Source: Pedobacter ginsengisoli
GTDB lineage: Bacteria; Bacteroidota; Bacteroidia; Sphingobacteriales; Sphingobacteriaceae
Direction: 5' to 3'
Assembly: GCF_030244015.1 (NCBI RefSeq)
Contig: NZ_JASSYX010000001.1
Coordinates: 1,116,001-1,180,000 of the forward strand
DNA: 64,000 nucleotides
A program made the position numbers and the translations under genes. Below are positions 19,028 to 29,696 of this stretch, in pieces. Each line of letters begins with the position of its first letter. Position 1 is the first letter of the stretch. The notes beneath the pieces were generated by a model, which was given only the letters and a program-made list of their open reading frames with translations, was not told the DNA's origin and did no database searches.

Positions 19028-19328
19028 TTTCGTTTCTTTTCTGTCCGGGCGTATGCGCTGTGGTCCTCATCATTTGCTGCGAAGTACCTGCATGGCTTGT
19101 GCAGCCATACCCTCCTAATTATATGAATAGGATCTCAATGACCTATCCGGATCCTTTCAAGATTTGGGGACCCACCAACCACCTTACAACCCCCTTGGAG
19201 GGATCTTGAAGAGATTGGGGAAATATAGCCGCAGAAGCCACGCAATATGGCGGCAAAAGCCATTCATTTACTGAAAACTAAATCGGGCCTGAAACGTTTC
19301 TATACCAGATTGTTATTAGTTTTAGATT
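19028..19328. other. Intergenic stretch with weak inverted repeats, no convincing gene
   Basis: No reading frame here has a family match or a good start. Two small inverted repeats are visible: ATGGCT / AGCCAT at 19092-19108, and TTCAAGAT (19156-19163) with ATCTTGAA (19203-19210) around a 39-base loop rich in C and G runs. The second could end transcription of the flavoprotein gene. No TTTG / TAnnTTTG promoter for the SRPBCC gene is obvious. Confidence 0.4.
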
Positions 19329-19787
19329 ATGGACAACGAAATCATCAATAACCCTGAACTTGACGGATGGATTAAAAAATCCATAGAGATCAATGCTTCC
19401 GACGATAAGGTCTGGAACACGCTGACCAATAAAGACCTTATAAAAAAATGGGCAACTGCTTTTGAAGAGGGGACGGTGGTTGAATCTGACTGGACTGAAG
19501 GGGCAACAGTCACCTGGAAAAGTGCTGAAGGGAAGAACCTGATCAAAGGAAAAGTGGCCGTCAGTTATCCCTCAAAACTACTCAAACTAAATTATTTTGA
19601 TGACGAGAATGCTGCTGATGATGCCGAAACGGGAGAATACGAGGAGCACTACCTGTTGTCTGAACATGGGGGAACGACCACGTTTACCGTAGATTCGGGC
19701 CCTTTGTCTGATCATTATATCAAAAGCCTGGACCCGCAATGGGACAATGCACTGCGACTCATTAAGCAATTGGCCGAGGAACAATAA
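19329..19787 (+). CDS. SRPBCC (AHSA1/START-like) domain protein
   Basis: A 152-residue single-domain protein of the SRPBCC fold. The start IKKSIEINASDDKVWNTLT and the region KKWATAFEEG are typical for the AHSA1/activator-of-Hsp90-like branch, as is the C-terminal DPQWDNALRLIKQLAE helix that covers the hydrophobic pocket. No signal peptide is present. The ligand is unknown; in bacteria such proteins bind or transport hydrophobic compounds or act with toxins or stress systems. It converges on the amidohydrolase gene with 18 bases between. Confidence 0.85.
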   Translation: MDNEIINNPELDGWIKKSIEINASDDKVWNTLTNKDLIKKWATAFEEGTVVESDWTEGATVTWKSAEGKNLIKGKVAVSYPSKLLKLNYFDDENAADDAETGEYEEHYLLSEHGGTTTFTVDSGPLSDHYIKSLDPQWDNALRLIKQLAEEQ

Positions 19788-19805
19788 TCATTAATGTCGA
19801 AATTT

Positions 19806-22800
19806 TTATTCGCAATGCGGAACAGTAAAAGTCCAGGTTTCTGAATCCCCGGCAGATGCTCCGGCAGGGAAGCTGTAAAGCATGCCTTTGCCGGTTTCAA
19901 ACCAAAGTTTACTTCTCAGCTTTTCACGGCCGCCAATTTCATTCATGGACAGACTGTCGTATATGCGGCCATTGACCATTACATATTTGATCTTTTCTGA
20001 GTTCCGGATATCGTCCAGCGGATTGGCATCCATGACCACAAGATCCGCCAGTTTTCCAGCTTCTAGTGAACCGATTTCATAATTCATCCCCAGGTAAGAT
20101 GCTCCGTTTAAAGTAGCACAGCGAATGGCCTGCAATGGGGTCATGCCGCCTTGTACCAGCATCCATAGTTCCCAATGCGCTCCGAGTCCCTGGATCTGGC
20201 CATGTGCGCCGAGATTTACTTTTGTACCGCCCTCGGCAATTTGCTTCACGGCTTTGGACACATCTATATGGCCGTAATCTCCATATTCGGAGGTGGTTCT
20301 TCTGCGTGAACGCTCATCTATGATGGGGCGGGGGGTAAACGCCATCAGCCTTTCGTTTTCCCATACATTGGTGCGGTCATACCAGTAATTTTCACCCCAC
20401 TGACTGCCATAACTGACGATAAGGGTCGGCGTATAGGCAACCTTGGTATTGTTCCAGAACGAGATCACATCCTTATAAACAGGAGCAACGGGAATGCTGT
20501 GTTCAATGCCGGTGTGGCCATCAGCAATCATGTTCATATTGGTGAAAAATGTAGAGCCGCCCTCTGGTACAACCTCCATCTTCAGCCGTCTGGCTGCTTC
20601 AAGGATCTGCTGACGCTGGTCGCGGCGTGGCTGGTTGTATGATTTTACAGAGAATGCGCCAACTGCCTTGAGCCTCCTAAGGTGGGAAAGCGCGTCATCC
20701 AGGCTGTTAATGACCACCTTGGAATCGCCATCGGCACCGTAGAGAATAGAGCCTGTAGAATATAGCCTCGGGCCTACCATGCGGCCAGATTTGATCATCT
20801 CTGCCTGGCTGAACACCATTTCCGTATTGCTGGAGGGATCGTGCGAAGTCGTGACGCCAAAAGCGAGATTGGCGAGGTATGACCAGTCGTTTTGCGGGGA
20901 GATGCCATCGGGACTGGTACGCAGGTGTGCATGTACGTCTATGATGCCCGGCATGATCGTTTTGCCTGTGACATCGATGATCCTGGCTTTCTCAGGGATC
21001 ACGGCTTCTGATGCATTTCCTACCGAAATAATCTTGTTGTTTTCTATGAGTATGGTACCTTCTTCGATCACTTCATCGCCTTTCATGGTGATGATCCTGG
21101 CGCCTTTTAAGGCAGTAAGGCCTGTCGGGGTATCGGTCTTGATCCTGAGGCCCATATAGATTCCTGCTGAATCTGGTTTTGGGATTTCCTGCGGGGCACC
21201 GTCAACAAAGGTAAAAGTGTTTTTGATCTCCCTGCTGAAATACTGCTCTCCTAATGTCCACATGAGTTTTTTGCTGTCGGCACTCCAGTGCATATAGGTT
21301 CCGGCATCCCTGGTGATGCGGGTAAGCGGAATGGTTTTATTGGAAGCTGAAAGATCCAGGGGAGAGCCGATGGTGACCATCGGGGTGATGTAAAGGTTGA
21401 ACAATTCGGTAAAAGCGATCCATTTACCGTCCGGACTTGGGCAAAATTGATTGGCATAGGTGGAGGTATAATGGGTCCGCTCATTGCCGCCGTTTAGGTC
21501 CATGCTTTTGAAGGCTTTTTTGCCATCCTGATTGCCCTGGAAAAAGATCCGGGTATCGTCGGCATTGAACTGAGGCCTGATGCCGGTTTCAGAGACCAGA
21601 GTTTTGGCACTGCCATTGGCGCCCATGATATAAATGCCTGTGCCCTTGCCGTAGTTGTAACCCAGTACGTCATTGCCTGATCCTTTCCGGAAAACGATTT
21701 TGTCGCCTTTGGCAGAAAAGCTGGGCGAATAATAGAATCCTTTTTCGTCAGTCAGGGTTACTGTTTTACCTTTGATCTCTGTTTTTTTGATGGCGCCTTT
21801 AAACTCATCACTCCACGTAGAATAGATCACAGATTTGCCGTCAGGACTGATATCAGGTTCAAATTCAAAGTCCAGGCCGTTGGTCAGTCTTTCGGGCTTG
21901 CCATCGGGCAGGTCCTTTTTGTAAAGGAAGCCAGCGGCATTGAAAACTACAAATTTCCCGTCGGGTGAGGTGGTCAGCTGCCGGATCATCTTGGAGGTAA
22001 ACTCATCCATATATACCTGCTGCGGAAAATGAAGTGCCTCCTGCACGGTCTGTTTGCTGGTGACCTGGAAAGGAACTTCCATGGCAACCAGAGAGGCCAC
22101 CTCTATTTTCCTGATCTTACCTTTGGCATAGAACACCACGTTTTTAGAATCAGGGGTCCAGGCAAAGTTGGGGTACACACCAAATATTGCCCAGGTTTCC
22201 TGCTGGTCATGGGAAAGGTCTTCTGTGAGGGGCCATTCTTCGCCTGTTTGCAGGTTTTGGACATAGAGTACGGATTTGAGTCTGACCCTTTTTACATAGG
22301 CCATCATTTTACCGTCAGGCGAGGCCTGTGGACGGGCCGCGCCTCCTTGTGTGGCAATCAGATTGGTTAGCTTGCCGGTGTTCATGTCCAGCTGACGAAT
22401 GGCGTAGATCATGCCATTCGGGTCTTTACTGTATTCAAAACTGGGACCCGGAGACATGTCTTCACTAAAATATAGGTACCTGCCATTTGGAGATACATTG
22501 GGTTCGCCGGCATCCTGCTGGTCATTTTTTCTTTTGGTCAGCTGAATTCCCTCGCCGCCGTAAATGCTGTACATCCACATTTCACCAGCGCCCAGGGAGC
22601 GGGTGCCTGTAAAATGCTTTCGGGCAATGATATAGTCACTATTGGGTGTCCAGGTGGCATTATTCAGTAGCCTGAAAGTTTCTTTGCTAACCTGTCTTTT
22701 GCCAGAACCGTCGCGGTTCATGATCCAGATGTTGTCTGCCCCGCTTTTATCGCTGGTATAGGATATGTATTTGCCATTGGGGCTGAACCTCGGCTGCACA

Positions 22801-23066
22801 TCCCAGGCAATACCTGTGCTGAGCGGTGTAGCGGTTCCGCCTGCCAGAGGCATGATATAAATGTCGCCAAGAAGGTCAAAAACGATGTCTTTACCATCTG
22901 AGCTTACATCGAGATTCATCCAGGTGCCTTCATCAGTCTTTATCTCAAACGTTTTAGCTGTGCCTGAATATTTTTCTATATCCCATTTTTTTTCCTGTGA
23001 AAAGGAAGCTTGATATATTGTTTGAAATATTAACAGTAAACTTATTGATAGTAATGATTTTCTCAT
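19806..23066 (-). CDS. Secreted PD40 propeller-amidohydrolase fusion
   Basis: A 1086-residue protein with a signal peptide (hydrophobic to YQASFS). Residues ~50-650 form TolB-type PD40 beta-propeller repeats, seen as recurring blocks such as SPNGKYISYTSDKSG, SPDGKSVIYSTWSD and SPDGKWIAFTE. Residues ~680-1060 are a metal-dependent amidohydrolase: DVHAHLRTSP supplies the first two metal-binding His residues, and ADGHTGIEHSIP and LGAHGQIQGLGAH supply further ones. The C-terminal GSLEAGKLADLVVMDANPLDDI is typical of imidazolonepropionase-like hydrolases. The protein is probably periplasmic and hydrolyses a cyclic amide or peptide, but the substrate is unknown. Confidence 0.9.
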   Translation of the reverse strand: MRKSLLSISLLLIFQTIYQASFSQEKKWDIEKYSGTAKTFEIKTDEGTWMNLDVSSDGKDIVFDLLGDIYIMPLAGGTATPLSTGIAWDVQPRFSPNGKYISYTSDKSGADNIWIMNRDGSGKRQVSKETFRLLNNATWTPNSDYIIARKHFTGTRSLGAGEMWMYSIYGGEGIQLTKRKNDQQDAGEPNVSPNGRYLYFSEDMSPGPSFEYSKDPNGMIYAIRQLDMNTGKLTNLIATQGGAARPQASPDGKMMAYVKRVRLKSVLYVQNLQTGEEWPLTEDLSHDQQETWAIFGVYPNFAWTPDSKNVVFYAKGKIRKIEVASLVAMEVPFQVTSKQTVQEALHFPQQVYMDEFTSKMIRQLTTSPDGKFVVFNAAGFLYKKDLPDGKPERLTNGLDFEFEPDISPDGKSVIYSTWSDEFKGAIKKTEIKGKTVTLTDEKGFYYSPSFSAKGDKIVFRKGSGNDVLGYNYGKGTGIYIMGANGSAKTLVSETGIRPQFNADDTRIFFQGNQDGKKAFKSMDLNGGNERTHYTSTYANQFCPSPDGKWIAFTELFNLYITPMVTIGSPLDLSASNKTIPLTRITRDAGTYMHWSADSKKLMWTLGEQYFSREIKNTFTFVDGAPQEIPKPDSAGIYMGLRIKTDTPTGLTALKGARIITMKGDEVIEEGTILIENNKIISVGNASEAVIPEKARIIDVTGKTIMPGIIDVHAHLRTSPDGISPQNDWSYLANLAFGVTTSHDPSSNTEMVFSQAEMIKSGRMVGPRLYSTGSILYGADGDSKVVINSLDDALSHLRRLKAVGAFSVKSYNQPRRDQRQQILEAARRLKMEVVPEGGSTFFTNMNMIADGHTGIEHSIPVAPVYKDVISFWNNTKVAYTPTLIVSYGSQWGENYWYDRTNVWENERLMAFTPRPIIDERSRRRTTSEYGDYGHIDVSKAVKQIAEGGTKVNLGAHGQIQGLGAHWELWMLVQGGMTPLQAIRCATLNGASYLGMNYEIGSLEAGKLADLVVMDANPLDDIRNSEKIKYVMVNGRIYDSLSMNEIGGREKLRSKLWFETGKGMLYSFPAGASAGDSETWTFTVPHCE

Positions 23067-23143
23067 ATGCAGCCGGGGGTGCTTAATTTGTCTGCAATTT
23101 AGTAATATCAGTTCATTTTTATAGTTTTACCGGGCACCTTTTT

Positions 23144-25036
23144 ATGAACGAAGCAGAGATATTAAAGCGATACTGGGGATTTGACAGTTTCAGGCCTTTG
23201 CAGGATGAAATCATCAGGTCGGTTTTGGATGGACATGATACTTTGGCGCTGATGCCTACCGGCGGTGGGAAATCGCTTTGCTTTCAGGTGCCTGCGATGG
23301 TTAAAGATGGAATCTGTATTGTGGTGTCGCCTCTGGTGGCGCTGATGAAAGACCAGGTCGAGAACCTGAAAAGAAGGGGGATCAATGCGGTAGCTATTTA
23401 TGCGGGGATGGGTAAAAGGGAGATCGATATTTTGCTGGACAACTGCATTTACGGAAAGATCAAGTTTTTGTACCTGTCGCCCGAGCGCCTGCTTTCTGAT
23501 CTGGTAAGGGAACGGATCTCTTATATGGATGTTAATCTGATCGCAGTAGATGAGGCCCACTGTGTATCTCAGTGGGGTTACGATTTCAGGCCTCCGTACC
23601 TGCTGATCAGTGCCTTGCGGGAAGTTGTTCCCGATGCGCCTGTCCTGGCGCTTACGGCAACGGCTACCGCTTATGTGCGGGAAGATATTGTGGCGAAGCT
23701 TGCTTTTAAAGACCCGAAAATATTTGTACAGAGCTTTGCCAGGAGTAACCTGAGTTATGTGGTGGCTGCTGATGAGGATAAGCACAGAAAGCTGCTCAGC
23801 ATTGCGGCTAATGTAAAAGGCAGCGGTTTGGTTTATGTACGCAACCGGCGGGAGACTTCGGATATTGCTTTGTTTTTGCAGCGAAACGGGATTGCTGCAG
23901 ATTTTTATCATGCCGGGGTGGAAAGAGAGACCCGCTTCAGGCGGCAGCAGGAATGGAAGGAAGGCAGGATCAGGATCATTGTGGCTACCAATGCTTTCGG
24001 GATGGGTATTGACAAGGCGGATGTGCGCTTTGTTGTGCACATGGACCTGCCGGAAAGTTTAGAGGCTTATTACCAGGAAGCTGGCAGGGCAGGCCGGGAC
24101 GGGAAGCGGGCTTATGGTGTGCTGCTGGCCAACAGGTCTGACCAAATGGCGCTCAAGGCCAGGTATGCCGATAGTTTCCCTTCCATAGAAGAGATTAAAA
24201 AAGTGTATCACAACCTGGGCAATTACTTTCAGCTGGCATATGGGGCCGGAGAAGGGCTGAACCTGGATTTCGATCTGGCAGATTATTGCAAGCGCTTTGG
24301 GATTGGGGTGATGAAGGCGATGTCGGCACTGAAATTTTTAGAGCGGGAAGGGTATATTACTTTATCTGAAAATGTGTTTTTGCCATCGAGATTGCTTTTT
24401 CTGGTATCCCATGAGGATGTGTACAGGTTTCAGATAGAAAATGCCGGCTATGACCGTTTGCTGAAAACGATACTGCGGGCCTACGGGGGAATTTTCGAAC
24501 AGTATGCAAAGATCCAGGAAGCTGATATTGCCAGGAAACTCGCCCTTTCTTTTAATGAGGTGGTCAGGCAGCTGAATTTTTTGCAGGAGCAGGGGCTTTT
24601 GTCCTATTTGCCGCAGACTGATCAGCCCCAGCTGCAGTTTGTCAGGCCAAGGGTAGACCTGATGCATCTGGACATTGATGTGAAATATGTAAAACTCCGG
24701 AAAAAGATATTGACAGACCAGATCAATGCGGTACTGGCCTATACAGCTTCGGCGGTTTGCCGGAGCAAGCAGTTGCTGGCTTATTTTGACGAGCCTGATG
24801 CCGAAAAATGCGGGGTTTGTGACATTTGCCTGGCGGAGAAAAAGGCGGAAGAGCTTGACCTGGTTTGGGATAAGATCGACTTTGAGATCATAACCCTGCT
24901 GCAAAGTCAGCCTTATGAATTACAGGATCTGGTCCTGGCTTTGAAAAGCGGAACTGAAACTGAAAAACTGTCGCGCGTCAGCGAGCTTCTTGATGCTGGA
25001 AAAATTAAAACAGATGGTAAAAATTATTACCTTTAG
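23144..25036 (+). CDS. recQ: ATP-dependent DNA helicase RecQ (short form)
   Basis: A 630-residue superfamily 2 helicase with 3'-5' polarity expected. It has Walker A MPTGGGKSLCFQ near residue 40, DEAHC (Walker B) near residue 140, LALTATAT (motif III) and the C-terminal helicase motifs ending QEAGRAGRDGK. The zinc-binding part is CRSKQLLAYFDEP ... CGVCDIC, followed by a short tail. There is no HRDC domain, so it is the short RecQ form common in Bacteroidota. It is divergent from the amidohydrolase gene and followed after 15 bases by the transporter gene. Confidence 0.95.
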   Translation: MNEAEILKRYWGFDSFRPLQDEIIRSVLDGHDTLALMPTGGGKSLCFQVPAMVKDGICIVVSPLVALMKDQVENLKRRGINAVAIYAGMGKREIDILLDNCIYGKIKFLYLSPERLLSDLVRERISYMDVNLIAVDEAHCVSQWGYDFRPPYLLISALREVVPDAPVLALTATATAYVREDIVAKLAFKDPKIFVQSFARSNLSYVVAADEDKHRKLLSIAANVKGSGLVYVRNRRETSDIALFLQRNGIAADFYHAGVERETRFRRQQEWKEGRIRIIVATNAFGMGIDKADVRFVVHMDLPESLEAYYQEAGRAGRDGKRAYGVLLANRSDQMALKARYADSFPSIEEIKKVYHNLGNYFQLAYGAGEGLNLDFDLADYCKRFGIGVMKAMSALKFLEREGYITLSENVFLPSRLLFLVSHEDVYRFQIENAGYDRLLKTILRAYGGIFEQYAKIQEADIARKLALSFNEVVRQLNFLQEQGLLSYLPQTDQPQLQFVRPRVDLMHLDIDVKYVKLRKKILTDQINAVLAYTASAVCRSKQLLAYFDEPDAEKCGVCDICLAEKKAEELDLVWDKIDFEIITLLQSQPYELQDLVLALKSGTETEKLSRVSELLDAGKIKTDGKNYYL

Positions 25037-25051
25037 TGCCTTACTGAACAC

Positions 25052-26347
25052 ATGGAAAAGAACGATAAAAAAGTTATCCGCTCATGGGCATTCTTCGATT
25101 GGGCCAATTCAGCCTATAATTTAGTAATTACCTCTACCATTTTCCCGGCCTATTATACGATCATCACCACAACTAAGGAGCATGGTGACCAGGTGGTGTT
25201 CTTTGGTCATACGTTTACCAATACGGCATTGTCCAATTATGCGTTGTCCTTTGCTTACCTGGTCATGGTGATCTTGTTGCCAATCCTTTCTTCGGTGGCA
25301 GATTACAGGGGCAATAAGAAAGTGTTCATGCAATTCTTTACGTATATAGGTGGTCTGGCCTGTATCGGGCTCTATTTTTTTAAGCTGGATACGCTGGAAC
25401 TGGGGATCATCTGTTTTGTCATTGCGGCAATGGGTTATATAGGTGGGGTCATGTTTAACAATTCTTATCTGCCTGAAATCGCTACTGTGGACCAGCAGGA
25501 TAGGGTAAGTGCCAAAGGGTATGCGTTTGGATATGTGGGGAGTGTGCTTTTGCAGATCATTTGCTTTGTGTTCGTATTGAAGCCCGGGCTTTTTGGGATT
25601 ACTGACCTTTCTTTCCCGCCGCGGTTGTCATTTTTGCTGGTGGGTTTATGGTGGATCGGCTTCGCACAGATCCCGTTCAGGAAATTACCTGCGGGTAGTC
25701 CAAATTATAAAGCAATCAATAAGCATGTGGTAAAAAGTGGTTTCCAGGAACTGGCCAAGGTTTGGGTACAGCTGAAACACATGAAGTTTTTGAAGACCTT
25801 TTTAACGGCATTCTTTTTCTATTCAATGGGGGTGCAGACCATTATGCTGGCGGCAGCCGGGTTTGGCGAAAAAACCTTGCAATTGGGTACAGAAAAGCTG
25901 ATTATTGTAATTTTGATCATACAGTTGGTGGCAATTTTAGGTGCCATGCTAATGTCTGCATTTGCTAAAAGGGTAGGGAATGTAAATGTGCTGATGTTTG
26001 TAGTAGTGATATGGATCGGTACTTGTTTTTGCGCCTATTTTATAACTACGGCAATGCAGTTTTACGGACTGGCTGCTATTGTTGGCCTAATCATGGGCGG
26101 GATACAGTCGCTGTCAAGATCTACGTATTCAAAATTTTTACCTGAGAATACACCGGATACTGCTTCGTATTTTAGTTTTTATGACGTAACCGAAAAGCTG
26201 GCCATTGTGATTGGCCTCTTTAGTTTTGCTTTCATTGAAGAGGTAACAGGAAGCATGAGGAATTCTATTATCGCTTTGGCATCATTTTTTGTGATAGGTT
26301 TGGTATTTTTGCTGCTGTTGAAAAGAGTTGAAACTAAAGTTGATTGA
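25052..26347 (+). CDS. MFS transporter, UMF1/Atg22-like family
   Basis: A 431-residue integral membrane protein with about 12 hydrophobic segments. The N-terminal block SWAFFDWANSAYNLVI is the signature of the UMF1 (Atg22-like) branch of the major facilitator superfamily, and SLSRSTYSKFLPENT in the second half is also typical. The family is linked to efflux of amino acids in yeast vacuoles; bacterial substrates are unknown. Its stop overlaps the start of the Fe-S protein gene by one base, and recQ is 15 bases upstream, so the three may be transcribed together. Confidence 0.92.
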   Translation: MEKNDKKVIRSWAFFDWANSAYNLVITSTIFPAYYTIITTTKEHGDQVVFFGHTFTNTALSNYALSFAYLVMVILLPILSSVADYRGNKKVFMQFFTYIGGLACIGLYFFKLDTLELGIICFVIAAMGYIGGVMFNNSYLPEIATVDQQDRVSAKGYAFGYVGSVLLQIICFVFVLKPGLFGITDLSFPPRLSFLLVGLWWIGFAQIPFRKLPAGSPNYKAINKHVVKSGFQELAKVWVQLKHMKFLKTFLTAFFFYSMGVQTIMLAAAGFGEKTLQLGTEKLIIVILIIQLVAILGAMLMSAFAKRVGNVNVLMFVVVIWIGTCFCAYFITTAMQFYGLAAIVGLIMGGIQSLSRSTYSKFLPENTPDTASYFSFYDVTEKLAIVIGLFSFAFIEEVTGSMRNSIIALASFFVIGLVFLLLLKRVETKVD

Positions 26348-27084
26348 TGAGAATAGAATTATTTGTGCCCTGCTTTGTTGATCAGTTGTATCCTGAAACT
26401 GCTTTCAATACCATTAAACTGCTGGAAAAGGCAGGCTGTGAAGTGTATTACAATTCTGCGCAGACCTGTTGCGGACAACCTGCCTATAACGCCGGTTACT
26501 GGGAACAGGCAAAAGAGACCGGAAATAAGTTTCTGGCAGACTTTTCTGAAACAGATTATATCGTTGCGCCTTCGGCTTCCTGTGTCGGAATGGTGAAAAA
26601 TGGCTTTAATGACCTGTTTACCAATACTATTGTGCACAACAAATGCAGAAACATACAGGCAAATATTTTTGAGCTTTCTGATTTCCTGGTCAACATCCTG
26701 AAAAAGGATTATTTCGGTGCTGAGCTGGATGGCAAGGCTGTTTACCACGACTCCTGCAGTGGATTACGTGAATGTAAAATTAAGGAAGAACCCCGTTTGC
26801 TTTTGTCTAAGGTTCATGGACTTGAAATGGTGGAAATGAAGGAAACAGATATGTGCTGCGGATTTGGAGGGACTTTTGCTGTTAAATTTGATGCGATCTC
26901 ATCGGCTATGGCCGAACAAAAGATAAATAACGCACTGGAACAGGGTGCTGAATATGTGATCTCTACGGATCTTTCCTGCCTGATGCACTTGCAGGGTTAC
27001 ATTGATAAAAATAATATTCCGCTTAAAACGATGCATTTAGCTGATGTTTTGGCAAATGGCTGGCTGGAAAGTACGGAATATTAA
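26347..27084 (+). CDS. LutA/YkgE-like (Fe-S)-binding oxidoreductase subunit
   Basis: A protein of ~245 residues with two CCG-type cysteine-rich repeats: TCCGQPAYNAGY in the first half and SCSGLRE with MCCGFGG in the second. This is the pattern of LutA (lactate utilisation) and of glycolate oxidase iron-sulfur subunits, which accept electrons during oxidation of hydroxy acids. lutB and lutC are not next to it; the neighbour is the UMF1 transporter, whose stop codon overlaps the ATG. It may work with partners elsewhere. The thrS operon follows after 78 bases. Confidence 0.88.
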   Translation: MRIELFVPCFVDQLYPETAFNTIKLLEKAGCEVYYNSAQTCCGQPAYNAGYWEQAKETGNKFLADFSETDYIVAPSASCVGMVKNGFNDLFTNTIVHNKCRNIQANIFELSDFLVNILKKDYFGAELDGKAVYHDSCSGLRECKIKEEPRLLLSKVHGLEMVEMKETDMCCGFGGTFAVKFDAISSAMAEQKINNALEQGAEYVISTDLSCLMHLQGYIDKNNIPLKTMHLADVLANGWLESTEY

Positions 27085-27162
27085 TTAACTTTGCCTCAAA
27101 CGATCACATTGTAGGTGATCTGGTAACATACATTTTTTTAATTTTTTAAATCATAGTTGTAG

Positions 27163-29088
27163 ATGATTAACATTACACTGCCTGATGGCTCAAGCCGTCA
27201 GTACGAAAAGGGCACGACTGCCCACCAAATTGCATTGTCAATTTCTGAGGGCCTGGCCCGCAACGTTTTAGCTGCTGAAGTGAACGGAGAGATCTGGGAC
27301 TCATCCAGACCGATTGAGTCTGATGCTTCTGTGAAATTACTGACCTGGAATGACCCTGCCGGTAAAGCCACTTTCTGGCATTCTTCGGCGCACATTATGG
27401 CCGAGGCATTGGAAACGCTCTATCCGGGTACGAAATTCGGAATCGGCCCCGCTATAGAAACCGGGTTTTATTATGATGTCGACTTTGGGGACCGCGAGTT
27501 TTCTTCGGATGACTTTAAAGCCATTGAAGAGAAGATCCTGGAACTGGCAAGACAGAAGGAAGTATTTGAACGTAAAGCAATTTCAAAGGCCGATGCGGTC
27601 GCTTATTTTAATGAAAAAGGTGATGAATATAAACTGGACCTTTTAGAAGGTCTTGAAGACGGAAAGATCACTTTTTATACACAGGGTGCTTTTACAGATC
27701 TCTGCCGCGGCCCGCATATCCCGAATACTGGTTTTGTAAAAGCAGTAAAGCTGATGAACGTGGCCGGTGCTTACTGGCGCGGGGATGAAACCAGGAAACA
27801 ACTGACCAGGATCTATGGGGTTACTTTCCCTAAAGCAAGTGAGCTGACTGAATATCTTCATATGATCGAAGAGGCTAAGAAGCGGGATCACCGCAAGCTT
27901 GGTAAGGAACTGGAATTGTTTGCTTTTTCTGAAAAAGTGGGCATGGGCCTGCCGTTGTGGTTGCCAAAAGGTGCTGCTTTGCGTGAGCGTCTGGTTCAGT
28001 TTTTAACAAAGGCACAGGCTAAGGCGGGATATGAGCAGGTAGCAACCCCGCATATCGGGCATAAAAATTTATACATTACTTCCGGTCATTATGAGAAATA
28101 TGGCAAGGATGCGTTTCAGCCGATAAAAACACCGCAGGAAGGTGAGGAGTTTTTCCTTAAACCCATGAACTGTCCGCACCACTGCGAAATCTATAAAGTA
28201 AAACCTCGTTCGTATAAGGATCTTCCTTTGCGTTTTGCAGAATTTGGGACAGTCTACCGCTATGAGCAAAGCGGAGAGCTGCACGGCCTGACCAGGGTAC
28301 GCGGATTTACACAGGACGATGCTCATTTGTTCTGCAGGCCTGATCAGGTGAAGGAAGAGTTTAAGAAAGTGATTGACCTGGTATTGTATGTGTTCAAGTC
28401 GCTGGGTTTTGACGATTATATTGCACAGGTTTCTTTAAGGGATCCTGACAATAAGACGAAATATATTGGTTCGGATGAAAACTGGCATCTTGCAGAGTCA
28501 GCAATTGTAGAGGCTGCTGCAGAGAAAGGGCTGCCTACGGTTGTTGAATACGGAGAGGCAGCATTTTACGGTCCGAAACTGGATTTTATGGTCAAGGATG
28601 CTTTGGGCAGGAAGTGGCAGCTGGGCACGATCCAGGTAGACTACAATTTACCTGAGCGATTCGAACTGGAATATACAGGAAGCGATAATCTGAAACACAG
28701 ACCGGTGATGATCCACAGAGCGCCATTCGGCTCTTTGGAGCGTTTTATAGCAGTGTTGATTGAACATTGTGCAGGTAATTTCCCATTGTGGTTGTCACCG
28801 GAACAATTTATTATCCTGCCTATCTCTGAAAAGTATGAAGAATATGCAAAAAAAGTTTCAGATGAACTAAATAATTCCGATATTCGCGGGCTGATTGACT
28901 TTAGAGATGAAAAGATCGGAAGGAAAATCAGGGATGCAGAGGTGAAAAAGATACCCTATATGCTGATCATCGGTGAAAAGGAAAGTGCGGAGGGAAAGGT
29001 ATCAGTAAGGAAGCATGGTGAGGGGGATTTGGGTGAGATGAACCTGCATGAGTTTAGTGAATTATTAATTAAAGAAATAACAGTTTAA
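27163..29088 (+). CDS. thrS: Threonine-tRNA ligase
   Basis: Full-length 641-residue class II synthetase. Residues 1-61 are the TGS domain ([16 protein letters not shown]), followed by the editing domain with [11 protein letters not shown] and CRGPHI. In the catalytic core the zinc site has Cys in MNCPHHC and the His ligands in later blocks; motif 2 is [20 protein letters not shown], motif 3 includes [19 protein letters not shown]. It heads the conserved thrS-infC-rpmI-rplT order. No T-box-like leader is visible in the 78 bases upstream. Confidence 0.98.
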   Translation: MINITLPDGSSRQYEKGTTAHQIALSISEGLARNVLAAEVNGEIWDSSRPIESDASVKLLTWNDPAGKATFWHSSAHIMAEALETLYPGTKFGIGPAIETGFYYDVDFGDREFSSDDFKAIEEKILELARQKEVFERKAISKADAVAYFNEKGDEYKLDLLEGLEDGKITFYTQGAFTDLCRGPHIPNTGFVKAVKLMNVAGAYWRGDETRKQLTRIYGVTFPKASELTEYLHMIEEAKKRDHRKLGKELELFAFSEKVGMGLPLWLPKGAALRERLVQFLTKAQAKAGYEQVATPHIGHKNLYITSGHYEKYGKDAFQPIKTPQEGEEFFLKPMNCPHHCEIYKVKPRSYKDLPLRFAEFGTVYRYEQSGELHGLTRVRGFTQDDAHLFCRPDQVKEEFKKVIDLVLYVFKSLGFDDYIAQVSLRDPDNKTKYIGSDENWHLAESAIVEAAAEKGLPTVVEYGEAAFYGPKLDFMVKDALGRKWQLGTIQVDYNLPERFELEYTGSDNLKHRPVMIHRAPFGSLERFIAVLIEHCAGNFPLWLSPEQFIILPISEKYEEYAKKVSDELNNSDIRGLIDFRDEKIGRKIRDAEVKKIPYMLIIGEKESAEGKVSVRKHGEGDLGEMNLHEFSELLIKEITV

Positions 29089-29100
29089 CAGGATACAAAT

Positions 29101-29670
29101 TTGGCATTAGGCAGACCAGGATTTAACAGGGGACCACGTCCTCCTTTTAAGAAAAAAGAAGCAGAACATAATATTAATCAGTTTATCAGAGCACAAGAGG
29201 TAAGGTTAGCTGGGGATAATGTGGAACCAGGGATTTATCCTTTGGCAAAAGCTTTGGCGCTAGCAGACGAATTGGAGCTGGATCTTGTAGAGATCTCTCC
29301 GAATGCAGTGCCGCCTGTATGCAGAATAATCGATTACAGCAAGTTTGTTTACGAGCAAAAGAAAAAGCAGAAAGAGATTAAGGCCAATGCCAAACAAACA
29401 GTTATCAAAGAGATCAGGTTCGGTCCTAATACCAATGATCACGATTTTCAGTTTAAGCTGAAACATGCGGTCAGTTTCCTGGAGAACGGTGAGAAGGTAA
29501 GGGCTTATGTTCACTTTAAAGGAAGGGCGATTGTTTATAAAGAGCAGGGAGAGATTTTGTTGCTGAAATTTGCCCAGGCTTTAGAAGATATCGGTAAGGT
29601 AGAATTGCTGCCTAAGCTGGAAGGAAAGCGTATGTTTTTAACACTTGCGCCAAAAGTTGCTAAGAAATAA
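29101..29670 (+). CDS. infC: Translation initiation factor IF-3
   Basis: A 189-residue IF-3, which keeps 30S subunits free and checks initiation codons. [17 protein letters not shown] opens the N-domain, [18 protein letters not shown] ends it, and the C-domain begins [17 protein letters not shown]. The start codon is TTG at 29101, the first possible start before the conserved part; the usual non-ATG start of infC genes is kept in this way. It lies 12 bases after thrS. Confidence 0.97.
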   Translation: MALGRPGFNRGPRPPFKKKEAEHNINQFIRAQEVRLAGDNVEPGIYPLAKALALADELELDLVEISPNAVPPVCRIIDYSKFVYEQKKKQKEIKANAKQTVIKEIRFGPNTNDHDFQFKLKHAVSFLENGEKVRAYVHFKGRAIVYKEQGEILLLKFAQALEDIGKVELLPKLEGKRMFLTLAPKVAKK

Positions 29671-29696
29671 ATAAATTAAATAAATAAACACAGGTT

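Noticed and set aside
18985..19209. A 74-codon plus-strand frame after the flavoprotein gene
   Set aside because: It begins inside the flavoprotein gene in another frame and has no recognisable domain or good start.
27085..27162. Possible T-box or leader control upstream of thrS
   Set aside because: The gap is only 78 bases, AT-rich, with no stem or specifier; T-boxes are not expected in Bacteroidota.
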